DNA of 64,000 nucleotides, taken from Acestrorhynchus altus (lineage: Eukaryota; Chordata; Actinopteri; Characiformes; Acestrorhynchidae). The notes below the pieces were generated by a model that saw only the letters and a list, made by a program, of their open reading frames with translations, made no database searches and was not told where the DNA came from. The position numbers and the translations under genes were made by a program. This document shows, one piece after another, positions 10,443 through 63,103 of this stretch. Positions within the stretch are counted from its first letter, which is position 1, and each line of letters opens with the position of its first letter. The stretch spans positions 8,272,468 through 8,336,467 of the forward strand of contig CM067512.1 of the NCBI GenBank assembly GCA_034509495.1, in the 5' to 3' direction.

Positions 10443-13400
10443 TATATTTTGGATCATTGTTTTTTGTTAGAAGCCTGTTTTCAGCTTCAGGTTTTTGAAT
10501 GTCAGAGTTGTTTTCAGAAATGGAATCAACTTTTGCACATCTGTCCATGTAATGTTTCCTGTGCCACTGGATGCCAGACAACTTACCATGTCCATCCTCA
10601 AGCTTAACAGCTGGCAAATGGTTCTTTTTATGTTGCTGATAACATACATTTGATAACTTCATCCATTAAACCTTTGGTATGTGTTGTTTTGCAAACATTA
10701 CATATTGACTTTTGTGTTGAGCTTTCCATTTAATGACTTCCAGGCAAATCACATTTGCCCAAGCATTGTTTTGTGTCTCAGATCTTGGCTTGTCAACTTC
10801 CATTTCTTAATGACTTCATGACACTGGAAATTGCAAGCTGGAATTACTAGTATATCTTTTATGGTTTCTGCTTTGTAGGCATCATAGCTTCATTTTCAGA
10901 TCTTCAGCCACATATTATCACTCTCTTTCTTTGCTACAGATCCTTAACAGTGCATATGTTGCTCTAGATAAGAATTGCCCCTTCAAGTTTAAAAAAAACC
11001 CTTTCTCTTTACATCAGTTGATTGTTGAGGTAGTCCACAAATGTATAAGTGATATTTGTTCTTATATGGGATAGAAATGGTAAATGATTTCTATGTGATT
11101 TTATCATGTTTTCAACTCTTGGCATTTCCAACCTGATGTCGTGCAGTGGTTTAATGAAAACCTCTGGATGTTTCACGCAAAGTTTACAGTAAGAGGGAGG
11201 TGAATGGTGTTTTTGAACCGGCAAGCCGTGCTGCTTATGGACAACCTTTTAAAAATATGTACTCCATTACAACCCCTCAAAAGTACCATTTCTCCAAGGT
11301 CATGGGGTGATCGCCTGGAGGTGTAGAGAAACAAGCAGAGCTTACAATAATATTGAGACTTTCACTTAAGTCACTGTTATTCTTCACAGTTATGGGGTCT
11401 TGGGCAGCTTTCCTAATCTCCATTTTGTCCAGTATTTTTCACTGGAATGGTCAGAATAAACACATAGAAGAGACATATTGACTGTGACTATATGTAATTC
11501 CTACTGTGATGGATATTTAAAGTGACTAATTCTCCAATGAGACCATTATTCTAGAGAATTAATATGTTCTTTGTGCAGGGAATAGGGCTAATGAGAGTTA
11601 CTTGCATTAAATCAGTTCATAGTGCGACTGAAAGGGGATTGATAGATGATATGGTGAAATAAAAGCATGTGCCAAAATTCTACTTGAATCTGATTTGTGA
11701 ACCAGAAAAGTGTCACACGTGGGTCAATTGGACCTGATATATGTGTATCTTTAGTGTAAGGTATGCATATTAGTGTAAGGCTTTATTGGTGGGACAAGGC
11801 CAGAAGCTACACATAAAACTCCTTTAACCTTGCAAAACCAAAACAGACAGTGTCATTAAAGGATCGATTTCCAGTGCAATGTATATATATCCATTATTTT
11901 GAAGACCTATTACATTGTACGAAACTCAATAGAAACATTAAGCTGAGGCCTGCAGCTAACCAGCGCTACTAATGAGTAGGGTTGTACAGTGCCATTATAA
12001 CTGACGAGATGAGAAAGGCCTAAATTAGTTAATTAGCTCATTCCACCATGTTCATATAACATGCTTGAAAAGCTCGGAGTTGAGAATCCCCTGCCCAGCA
12101 TAACGACTTCACTAATGAGTGGTGCTAGAGCCAAATCAAACACAGGGCAGCCTGAGAAAACACACATACATGCACACACATACGCACCCATGCTCGCCTC
12201 TAAAGGAATTATTGGACCTGATGTGGATCTGGTTTAGCACATGCCTGCTGTTTCAGTGTGTTTTTGTTTCATGTGGGGGTATCGGTTTCAAAACGTCCGT
12301 CCTGTTATTTCCGAAAACAGAAATTAGAAATGATTGCAACTCACCCAGGACACCCGTAATGGGATTCTGTCCGAGGCGCATGGTTTGTGTCGACAGCTTT
12401 TTTGGAGCCTCTGAAGTGAAGGAGCGTAAAGAAGTTATGGCAGGGTGGGGTGTTTTAAACATTAATAAGGAAGACGGATGCTGTGTCTTCCTGATACATA
12501 CAGAATGCTTTTCCCACAAGACATCCATATAATGGGTGTACACAAACAGGATACTTATGCAATTATCTAATTAAAATGCATTCACACAGTGCCACTGAGT
12601 TCCACATAACTGATATTTACTTGCATGGAAACTGGAAATTGATCTAAACAATATGCATCAGTTAGGGTGAATAATTAGTAATCGAGTAAATCACATTTCA
12701 CACAAGTAGAAATATGGTCAATGTTTCTTCAAGGGGCAATTAAAAGTGGAGTATCGATCAGAATGTACCAGCAGCTGAACAATTAGCATTTTATTCTGTT
12801 TTTCTCTCTGTTGTTCTGTTCAGAAAGTACTAATGATCAGCAGGCAATGCAAAAACAACTGTAAGTCTAATTGGGCACAGTGTGGAGTGGGAGTGTTTTC
12901 ACAAATCGCCTACACCTGTAGACATTTAACACCCACACTTGATTCACCCATGAGTCTGAAAGGAAAGTAAAGAACTGGTATAAATGATGTAAACAATGCT
13001 ATGTAATAATATATAATACTTAATAAATAACTATGTATGTAATGGGGATGAATAGGCCCTAGTCCCATTTTTTCCCATTTTTCCATTATAGACATAATCA
13101 TTTTGTACTTTGTATCTCCTTTATGCTTTTGTCAGGGTCAAGAGGTCAAGAAATGTAAGCACATTTTTGCTCATTTCCCTCTGCCTCATCCTTTCTTTTC
13201 TTCTCCATCAATCCACTTCAGAAGATGACCCTGTTGAGTTTAAATAGAGGTGTCTGAGAGATCCTCCAAATGGCATGTGAACATCTGCTGTACAGTATTT
13301 GTGGAAGGAAAAGCAGTCGCAGATTTATTTGTATGTTAGAAGAGGACTGTATCTTATAATTGTCAATTAGTAGAGCTAGATTTGTCTACCACACTTGATG

Positions 13401-14033
13401 ATAGGCAGCGTTGGGCAGAAATGATTGAAAAAAAGTAGTGATGGCTGAATACTGTGTATGAGATCAATAACGTATTTGATTGCAATACACAAAAAAAGGT
13501 GGTTTCTACTAGTTTTACATATTTTTCACCTTATTTTTATTTGAAAACGTAATATATAATTTACTATATTATATATAGTGTACCATGCCAGTCAAAAGTT
13601 TTAGGAACAGTTTTTCAGTACTCCACAGCCTGCTTTTCTTATTTGACCAACTTATGCCCTATTTGGACAGGATTAGTTTTACATGTGGAGGTGGAGTATT
13701 ATATTTTTAATACAAGACATCTGTGAAATTTCTAACTCAGTATTGAGAAATCTGGCCAAACACTCCTGTTCCAGAGCATATGAGGGAACATTTATCCATA
13801 TTTTGATTCACATTGGACTAATATAATTTGAGATTATTTTCACAGGTTATTTTACAGGATGTAAAAGAGTCCGGGATTTTTACTGACATTTACTAAAATC
13901 TCCAAGTACCTCCAGTAAATAAGACCTCACCCCATCTTCCTATGTTAAACTAGTCCTGTCCAACAATGGCTTTTTACTGCGGTTTGCTTTTACAAACCTG
14001 CACTTCCAAGTCTTCTCTTGACAGCTGAAACTG
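10443..14033. other. Intergenic, mostly unique AT-rich sequence
   Basis: No exon is visible. Positions 11930-12540 are less AT-rich, look non-repetitive and include TAATTAG-type homeodomain cores near 12026-12036; this could be a regulatory block but nothing proves it. A piece of a Tc1-type terminal repeat, GCCAGTCAAAAGTTTTAGGA, lies near 13588. Confidence 0.35.
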
Positions 14034-14312
14034 AGGGTGTTTTCATAGCGCAATGTTTTGTCTGATTAAATCGAATGGTCCCTTTCCTTTGGTCCCATTC
14101 GTTTGGGCATGTGTGAAACAATAATTGCACTTGGATGAGGACCAAACCAAGTGAACTGCGGAGGTGGCCATGGTCTAGTTCTAAACAAACTCTGGAATGG
14201 TTCAATCATGGGGAGAACTTAGTCTGACCTGACCTGACCTGGATCTGATCCAACTATCAGGTTTACTGTGCATGGTTGAACTAACTGAACAACTTTCCTT
14301 GTGTGAAAAGAT
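14034..14312. mobile_element. hAT-like MITE remnant
   Basis: The left end GGGTGTTTTCATAGCG and right end TTGTGTGAAAAGATTCC are imperfect inverted repeats of the GGGTGTTTTCACAC type, and the interior has the ACCAAACCAAGTGAACTGCGG block seen in fish elements of this kind. It resembles the better-preserved copy at 26268-26741. Confidence 0.5.
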
Positions 14313-15877
14313 TCCAAACCTTCTGAGAGAAACACCCTGAAACGTTAACATCATTAAATGTGTAGGACCATTGCAACAAACTACACATCTGAAAACACCC
14401 TGAGACTTTCTCCAGTATTAAGCAAAGCTACAAGGTGTTGTCCTGAGATCCATTTATCCCATAAGATGTTGACTCTCAGAAACTTGTCTTCTGATGCTGT
14501 TGTGGATTTGAGTGTCAGACCTCTTCCTGTACCAGACGTCTTCAGTTTTCTCCAGATTCCAAGAGTGTTTTGATGGTGTGGGATACTGTTTTCACAACAC
14601 TGTGCATTTAAATGGAATTTCTCTAAAGGAACAAGCTCCACTGTTATGAATGAAGTGTGTTGTGTCTTTTCTAGTCATTATGAGAGAAATCCAGATGTAG
14701 TGTGGTGTCTATATACTGCGGTAGAGGATGATGTAGCTGTAATAATGAAGTCTGTTCCAGCTCTACTTTTATACTGATAAAGGGTTTGTAAAATATTTTG
14801 CATCAATTTCCAAAATTCACTTCTGTTACTACAGACCAGAAGTTGTTATCCAATGACATGTTGTTTAAAAAGCCTTATTTTTACAGTTTGAGTTCATTCT
14901 TTTCTCTTAAAAGCACTGACAGTTGACTTTTCACTGTTGTACACATTAGAGATCACTGGATTTTGCACTATTTCAGGTTATTCATTGGACTTAAAGTGCT
15001 AATACAAAACATTGAGGAAAATGAGGTGTTCTGAAATGGTAGTTTATGTAAATGGCAAACTGAGTAAACAAAAAATACTCAAGTAATCCTTTTGTTTGCA
15101 TTTACATTTACATTTAAAGCATTTGGCCAATGCTCTTATCCAGAGCAACATACAAAAGTGCATTGCTGTTCACTCAGAAGATAGAATTCAAAGATTTCTC
15201 AAGCTTAGATGTGGCTGAAAACAAATGTCAGATTGGAAACCAAGAAGATTCAGTACAATTAAAAACCTTTAATGAGTTAAATGTTCTTGAAAGTGATTGG
15301 GTCGTTAGTCTGCATTTGTCAGCAAGTGACTCCCTGTTTGGACCCCTAGGGAAGTTTGTTCAAAGAACAAAGGTCTCAACAAGCAGCACAATATGCCAGG
15401 ATCAAAAGAAACTGTGGAAGAGGCTTATGAAGTCATTAATAATGTTTTTAGCTGTTGAAATTGTTTCAGTCAACATTTCAGTCAAAGCCATTATCTGTAA
15501 ATGGAGAAAACCTGAAGCACTGAAGTAAAAACAAAAATCAAAGATGAACATCTAAGGAGCTGCTTCCTCAAATGCATCAAATTGCATTAGAAACAGGTTG
15601 GACAGACTGGGTATTCTGCTCTGCTCTATTCAACCCCCACCTCAAATGGATTTACCATATGGCCCAAAGGGGAGTGGTTTGTGTCACTCAGGGGATGTAA
15701 TTATTTGGGCACTTTGGATGGTTAGAACAGCACTCATTTAAAACATGAAAATTTGGACTAGATAAGGGCTCAGGATCACTGAGTACATCTCAGAGCAAGA
15801 ATCCTTGGGGAAATTGCAGACGGCTCATCAGAGCACCCTGACTCTCTCAACCAGATCTCATACAGGCACAATATTAG
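14313..15877. other. Intergenic; contains an open frame without support
   Basis: A 132-codon open stretch (15130-15528) begins inside a SINE tail and has no recognisable domain, so I do not call it a gene. The rest is AT-rich sequence. Confidence 0.4.
15098..15165 (-). repeat. SINE/LINE 3' tail fragment
   Basis: The stretch GCATTTGGCCAATGCTCTTATCCAGAGCAAC, preceded by TTTACATTTACATTT, is the reverse complement of the tail that ends the SINE at 43545-43765 (AGATAAGAG... with TAAATGTAAATG repeats). Confidence 0.65.
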
Positions 15878-16030
15878 TGCATCTCAGGGAATTGGAATAT
15901 CATAAAGTCAATTTATTACCATCATTTCATTAGAATAAGTAAACAGTCACATTTTATATTCATTACATTTATACTTACTTTTCCAGCCTCCAGAAATCCA
16001 TCTGGCATCTCAATTTGTTAGGATATTTTA
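15878..16030. mobile_element. Terminal fragment of a Tc1-type element
   Basis: The motif TTAGTGCATCTCAGGGAATTGGAATATCATAAAG resembles the conserved terminal repeat (AGTGCATCTCA...TTAGAATATCATGAAAAAG) of a fish Tc1-like family. Only one end is present. Confidence 0.45.
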
Positions 16031-16119
16031 TTTAGAGTTGAATAAATTATTCTTCAAACATTATTAACATTAAAAAGTCCATCTGTTTCTCTTTAGAGTG
16101 TGCTGGTATTAATGAATGA

Positions 16120-16258
16120 GTGTTTAAACCCCTCAGTGTCACTGCTGGGCTTAGAGTACTCCACCAACCAGAAATATCCAACCAAAAGCATGCTGTGAGC
16201 ACTGATGAAGGACTAGAGGATGACCAACACAAACTATGCAGAACCAGATGTGCTTAAG
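16120..16258. mobile_element. Palindromic MITE, family A, fragment
   Basis: Shares CCCCTCAGTGTCACTGCTGG, GAAATATCCAACCAAAAGCA and CTAGAGGATGACCAACACAAA with the copy at 49221-49755. The ends are missing. Confidence 0.7.
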
Positions 16259-16659
16259 TCTTACCTTGCATTGCTGATTATTCTAAACTGTATTAAATCA
16301 TAACATCATGCTTGCATAATGGTATATTTATGGAGTTATATTAAATCTTAATGCATTAGCCTGTTTTTACCAATGCTTGTTTAAAACATATAATATGTAA
16401 TATGAGTAATATGTTGTCTAGATAAGAGCTCAAGAACTCAAGTACAACTCAGAGTAAGATTCCCAGGGGAGATCACACAGAGATCACACTCTGTCTCTCA
16501 CCCTCACTCTCTGTCTCTCTGTTACTTTTTATACTTTCTATCAACCAGAAGTCTAACCTTGCAATCATCACATCAAGCTTACCTATATAATTGTATCTTT
16601 ATGGAGTCCAATGCCTTAATCTGTTAGAATGCCTTAGCCAAGTAAATTCTGTAAGGCCA

Positions 16660-17110
16660 GGCTTTCAGAGTAGGGATATACAGCCATGTGAAAGAGTTAG
16701 GGTGCCCCGTGTACACCTTTGACTTTTTAAACAAAAATAAACATATAGACATTTGATCTTCATTTTACCTAGATTGTGAAATGGAGGAGATATAACGAAA
16801 CAAATCAAACTGAAAAAAAAGTCTTTTAAAATAATAATTCGCATATCATGTTCTTTTTCTAGTTGTTCTTTTGACCACAACGGTTTCCTCCGTGCACACC
16901 TTCCATGGAAATCAACCTTGTTTGGACTCTTTCTGATGGTAGAGGCTGCACTTTGACATCAACCATGCACTTACCTGTAGATGTGATGACATTTTAGGAT
17001 CGTTGGCAACTTCATTATGCATCTTGCAGTCTGCTTTTGTGAGACTTGAGCTTGCTAGAATGGTCTGATCTGGCCATATTGACAGCTTTAAATATCATTA
17101 TTAATATTAT
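16660..17110 (-). mobile_element. Tc1-like transposon remnant, minus strand
   Basis: Contains CTCTTTCTGATGGTAGAGGC and GAATGGTCTGATCTGGCCATATT, the same family as 6290-6960, preceded by a terminal-repeat-like stretch (AGCCATGTGAAAGAGTTAGG). Coding capacity is lost. Confidence 0.55.
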
Positions 17111-17699
17111 TCACATGTATAAATATATATCTACTTTAAATTGATATTTATATTTCCCCAAGTTAATACTACTCATTTCAACAATCAAGAGCAAACCAAA
17201 CTAATGTCTAAACAGCCTCCTCCAACACCCTCTTTAACAATGGTCTAATCATTCTGACTTGGTGCATGTGATTCTAATCTGATGTAAGCTGTACATAGTG
17301 AGCAAGTTGCTTCATATGCTCTGGCAAAAACCACAGCCTTCTGTATTTTACACACTACACTAATGAATGCACTTATAATCATGGTTCACTAGTTCACTAA
17401 CAGCTAAATTAAAATGGAGTGGTAATTACAATAATTTGACACCACTGTAAAAGATATACCCCTATACACCATATATTAAAATGTTTGTTGGCACCCCTTC
17501 TAATGAATGTATTCAGTTACACATGTGCAAATGAACACACACAGCTAGTGTAGTCCCTATAGTCCCTATAATTCCCTGAGATGCACTAGTGCAGATAGTA
17601 TTTGGATGTTTAGTGTGCAAGGATATGGCAGATATTTCAGCAAAAGCAAAATTAACTATTTTTGATTCAGAAGAAACCATGAATGAGCAGGTGTCCAAG

Positions 17700-18240
17700 A
17701 AATTCAGTTACTTAATTGTTCCTTATGCTGGCCTTGTGGGTTAAGGATGCTTTGCTGCATCAGACGCTCAGGGAAAGTTACATTCTTCCATGTTGACAGA
17801 ACCAAAAAATTGTCATGTGGCAGAAAATTCAGCATCAGTTTGTGACGCTTGTGAAGCTTAGGCGCAATTGGGTTATGCCATTAGACAATGATCCACAGCA
17901 TAAGAGCAATCCATATCTGAATGACTCAAAGGAAATAAATTAAGATTTCTGTGTAGAATCTTCTGAAAATTCTAACCTTAAATGTGCAGTTCTTGTCCAA
18001 CACCCCAGTTTAATTAAAGGAATGATGGTTCTTCCACAGTCATGTGAAAGACATCCAGACCACCAGTTATAGGATATGCTTGGCTGCAGTTGTTGCTGCT
18101 AACAATAGCAGCAGTTATTATGTTTCAGGCACATAACTTTATTTCATATTGGTATTGCAGAACCTTAAATAAATCAAATAATTGGTTAAATGATTTGTAT
18201 TATAACCTGAAACCATACAATGTGATAATTGTGCAAAAAC
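17700..18240 (+). mobile_element. Tc1-like transposon 3' remnant, plus strand
   Basis: The segment AATTGGGTTATGCCATTAGACAATGATCC matches the conserved Q-D-N-D-P part of Tc1 transposase, and GCTTGGCTGCAGTTGTTGCTGCTAA matches the end of such genes. Frameshifts and stops separate them. It lies just right of an oppositely oriented Tc1 piece, so the two could be one rearranged insertion or two nested ones. Confidence 0.6.
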
Positions 18241-21096
18241 AGAGGCAATGAAGATAAAACAATTGAAATCATATATAGTTCAACAGCTAATCAAAACCTC
18301 TGATGGTGTTCAGTTCAGTCATCCTTCAAAAGAATTGTGATTAATAACGGATCATCACAATAACTTACCAATCTTCAACAGAGCTCAATAGTGCTAAGAT
18401 AAATAACTGATTGACACAGTGATTTATCAGTCTACTCAGGCTTTAGTAGAGATACATCTCTAAGATACATCACTGATCACCACTGTGGAATTGTACTAAT
18501 TTTTGTTTGGTTTAATTTAGTGCATAAGTAATCTAAAGATATTCTCTGAAACAATAAATTTACTTGTAGAATTATACACTAGACACAAGTGACAATTCTA
18601 AAACAGAGGAAGGATGAAAATGATAATATCCATGACAAATGGTATTATCTGTCAGTCCTGGCCAAAAACAGAATCCTGACCAGAAATTTTGTTCAGCAGA
18701 TAAAGTCTTTTTTTCATCAGCACATGAAATCAGGAAGTCACTTTTATGTAATGAGAGCTAATAAAACCAGTGCTTGCCAGACGAAATACTACCCTGATGA
18801 AACAAGGTTAAGAGATTCCATTTAAAAATGTGTATCCAGGCCCCCATTCCTGTCTTTTGACTACAGGGTCCCAAAATCATTTACTTGCCCTGTGTATTCT
18901 GGATATTCCCCCTCAAAACCTAGTGTAGACTGACTACAAATACTCCATTTGTGTATTCTCCTCATGCATTCCCAGTATTTGAATTCCATTACAGCCCAAC
19001 CCAGCAGATGGTGAAGTGTCAAAAAAATGTTTCTGGGCCAGCTGTTGGTATATGCAATTCAAGACATACACAGGCAAAACTTGAGAGGTATGATGGTAGG
19101 GACATGATGACAGTTGGGGCCAATAAGAGGAATAATCTTTTTTTCTCTTCTTGACATATGTAAGTAGAGCAGTATTTCAAGCTGAATGAAACGGTGGAAT
19201 TTTTCAGTGCAGCTGCTGTACAAGGCCTGGGAGTTTAATCCCAGGGTTGCTTTCCCAAGAGCATTTGGCTTTTAACAGCAATATGGGATTAATATATAGA
19301 AGTAGCCTATTCTAAAAGTGTGGTATTAAGAAATGCAATGGTTTCCAAGATTCTGAGAAAAAACAGGAGCAGGGAAATGGAAGGAAAGAAAGCTCTTAAT
19401 CTGAAGGTTCCCTAAGAATTACCCTTTGGGCAATGCTGATTTTGTCTGTCAAAATGTATTAGATTAGGCAGCAGTATTGCATTACTCTTTTTGGTTTCGG
19501 TGTTTATAAGACAGCCTTGAATAGGTGGCTTTTAGAAATCTGCTGCAGGGCAATAGGAATTAGGCCAATGAAGCAAGCATTATCTGCACAAATATGATTT
19601 TCTTATTTCCTTTATATATTTGTTTCTCATGAGGGTTTAAGTATAAGATCTGTTTTCTGAAACTGATGGCTTCAGATCTTTTAGATCAACTGATGTAGGA
19701 TAAACCATGAGGCTCTGATTTTGGCATTGTTTATGTATTGTGTATCTGTTGTGGAGCCTGAATTAGGAATTCCAGATTCAAGAGATGTAGTTGTGTGTCA
19801 GTCATTCCAGCATTCTTCAGTTGACCACTGTACCGCAGGGTTAGCTTCATAAGTTCACTCATTTGCAAGATATTTTTAATGTGAGAGAAAAACATACTGA
19901 TACATGTTGCTGGTTTGCTGTGGGTGTGTTTGTGGGGGAAATCACTGAGCAGAAAGCTCATTTAAATATGAAAGCTAATAACCATAAAACTTTAGCTAAT
20001 GATGTCATTATAAGAAAGCTCTCAGCTAACCTTATGATTATTGGTCATAGCTCTTTTCCCTCAATTTCTAATATAATATACAATTCAGCTTTACCCAGAA
20101 TAGTGCTATGGGGCACCTTTGATGGTCTGCCAGGTTATGTACTTTGTTTAGGCCATTCACAAAGGGTCTGACGAGCACCTCTGATGGCCTGCAAGGTTGT
20201 TTTTGTGTAAATCACTCAGAAAGGGGCTAAGTACGATTCACAATTTGCGGGCTGTTAAATGCCATTTACTATGCTTCATAACTCAGGATCAGAGTAACCT
20301 ATATACACATATCATATCAAACTAGAAGACCTATTTAATCATGCTATGTGATTAATTATCAGTGAGTAATCCAGCTCAGAAAAAAAAACTAAAATTCCAA
20401 CTGAGCTATATTCCAGTGTATGTTTATTGTTCTGTCCACATGTACATGCTCAAGCTGCATGCAGACTCTGACTGATCAGTGAGAGTGGGCCAGCCTGATG
20501 ATGTCACAACCCAGATTGGGTCATAGAGTAAAATGAGAAAAGGGGACTCTTTCCTCTTTTTTTGCAAAGAAAGGATAATACTGCTACATACATAAATAAC
20601 AAAAACTATAAAGAACAGTTTTATTTGGACCACTGTCAAGTACTTAGAAACACCTGTAAATATACTATCAATATCTAATCATTACAAATAGCTCATCAAA
20701 ACTATTGCATTTTCAACTCAAAAACAGGATTGAGCTGGATGATCAATTTCCTACAGGATTCATGAAATGTAAAGTGTTGTTTGGTCCTTGTTGTTAGGTG
20801 TTGTTAGACAAATAACACAAAAAAGTACATTTTTGATCAAATTTAAATATTTAAATTCTTTTTTTTTTGCATCTCAAAAGAAGACAAATTATAGCAGCCT
20901 ACGGTCTCCTGGAAATAACCATATCTGGCGTGTGTGCGACTCTCTCCTATGAATAAATGTTTAATGTTTTGGTGAATAAAAGTACATCCAGCTATGGAAA
21001 TATCTCATACAATTAGCCTAGGATCCTAAAAGTTATATTTTGTTTAATTTAGCATTAATCCTATCCATTGCATTTGGCATACAATTCTCACAGTTA
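18241..21096. other. Intergenic, nothing recognised
   Basis: AT-rich sequence without exon-like codon use, repeats with clear ends or RNA genes that I can identify. Confidence 0.4.
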
Positions 21097-21820
21097 CAGT
21101 GCATCAGGAATTGTGTGTAGTTTTTTTGCAGTTTTTTTAGTTCTTTTTGTAATGTTATAGCCTTATTTCTAAATGGATTCAAATCATTTCCCCTCAAAAT
21201 TCTACACACAATAACCCACAATTACAAAGTGGGAAAATTTACTTGAAATTGTTGCAAATTTATAAAAAAAACCTAAACAAATTAACCCACAAAAATATAA
21301 CCATAAATTTATTTACAGCATTTTCTCAACACTTAATTGAAGCACATTTGACAGCAATTACAGTTTGATGCTACAAGCTTGGCACCTGTTTTTGGGAAGT
21401 TTTTCCCATTCTTTTTTGCAGAACCACTCACAGCTATTTTAAATATCTCCAGAGATGTTCAATCGTGTTTCAGGTCTGGGCTCTGGCTGGGCCAATCAAG
21501 GACATTCACACAGTTGTCCCAAAGCAACATTAGAGTTCTGTCAGAGTGCCCATTGGGTTCTTTCTGGAAATATTTCTGTACCCTTCCCCGTGGCTCCATA
21601 CAATCCTGTCTTGGACGTCTACAGACAATTGCTCTGACCTGCACTGCCTACTATGTGACCTTATACAAACAGGTGTGTCTTTCCAAATCATGTCCAATCA
21701 TCTGAATTCACCACAGGCTCCAAAGAAAGACAGTGAATACTTCTGTATTTTTATTTTTAATCAATTTTTCTCAAACTGTGTTAGATCGTGAAGTGAAGCA
21801 AATACTTTCTGAATGCTCTG
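21097..21820 (-). mobile_element. Tc1-like transposon, internally deleted, minus strand
   Basis: Starts CAGTGCATCAGG after a TA at 21095-21096 and ends AATACTTTCTGAATGCTCTG, the same terminal type as the element at 9366-10442. The interior reads, on the minus strand, WPSQSPDLKHD, part of the third catalytic block. The right TA duplication has mutated. It lies about 560 bp upstream of the flt4 start codon. Confidence 0.8.
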
Positions 21821-22029
21821 AGCATCTAGCCCTGAGATTGAGGCTCCTCCAAAAGATGTTTACAGTGCACTTCATATGATCTGGCCAAATAATAAACCTG
21901 TGAAGGTCACTTAGGAAGGAGATAAAACCCACAAAGGTCCATCAGTATTGCACTCCCAGGACACAAACAAACAGGCCTTTGATTGTTGTGTTTTTTTAAA
22001 TTTTATTTAAGACTCTGTGTTTTGATGTG

Positions 22030-22379
22030 ACTTAGGGGGACAGTGTCCTCACAGGGTTCTCGTCTGTGGGAAGTTCTACCATGAAGGTCCGAATGTGAGC
22101 CACTGCCCCCACAGAGGGGTGGGCGAGTGACTCAGTCACGGGAGGAAAAGGAAACGATTGTAAATCCATTCAGATCTCAGTGAATTTCGGGCGTCTGTCT
22201 CCGTGGGCTCCTCGTTTTCTCCTGCCCGTCCTGCAGCCCCTCCGTTTCCCGCGCTTTTGAGAGCGAGGTGCGCGAGCCACCTGAAGAGGCTGGGGAGGTA
22301 ACTGCCGCTCAGCCACTGAAGAGCCCACAGGAACACAATTGGAACCACATCAACACTTTCGAGGACTGGAGAGCTGGAG
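22030..22379 (+). promoter_or_regulatory. flt4: Probable flt4 promoter and 5'UTR
   Basis: A GC- and CpG-richer island in otherwise AT-rich DNA ends exactly at the flt4 start codon. It contains a GGGGTGGGC box (Sp1/KLF type) near 22116, a TGACTCA site and several GGAA/TTCC cores that could bind ETS factors, which matter in endothelial genes. No TATA box is obvious and the transcription start cannot be placed from sequence alone. Confidence 0.6.
22127..22139. promoter_or_regulatory. AP-1-type site inside a 13-bp palindrome
   Basis: GTGACTCAGTCAC is a perfect odd-length palindrome containing the AP-1/TRE core TGACTCA, about 240 bp upstream of the flt4 start codon. Binding is inferred. Confidence 0.45.
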
Positions 22380-62570
<40,191 letters not shown>

Positions 62571-63045
62571 GTAAGTGTAATAAAGTACTTGATGCATCTA
62601 GCTCTCATTAGCTATGAAGGCAGTAGACATAGAAGCATTAATGTGCCATTTCCAATTTAATCTTTGTCAAGCCTTGATACAGTCAGCATCTCCCCTATCA
62701 AATACTGTAGAGACATATGACGAATATTTTACAATGTCATTTAATGGGTTCTGAAGTATCCTGGAGAACATGGACAACGAGAAGGTACAGTACCTCACAA
62801 GAGGGTGAACATGCCCTTTAACATTGTAGATGGTAATGGAGAGCAGTGCACTTAGACTGGTGTATATTTTCTTTCAGCAATGATTTAACGAAGTAATGTA
62901 ATGTAGTTACTGTCAGTAGCTGATCTGTGTGCAGCACACGTTTGGACTCCTGCTAGCAGATGAAGGATTATTGTAACTTCTAGCAAGGAGACGAAGTTAT
63001 TATGCAATTGTCACTGGTAAATATAAAAAAAATCAATTTATCAAC

Positions 63046-63090
<45 letters not shown>

Positions 63091-63102
63091 TAATAATAAT
63101 AA
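63046..63102. repeat. (AAT)n microsatellite
   Basis: About eighteen AAT/ATA triplets with one CAT interruption, directly before the LINE fragment. Confidence 0.96.
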
Positions 63103-63103
63103 G

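Noticed and set aside
12119..12532. 137-codon open frame in the spacer
   Set aside because: Begins in CA-rich low-complexity sequence and shows no domain; the opposite strand is also open over much of it, which indicates composition rather than coding.
15130..15528. 132-codon open frame in the intergenic region
   Set aside because: It begins inside a SINE tail and has no recognisable domain or conserved motif.
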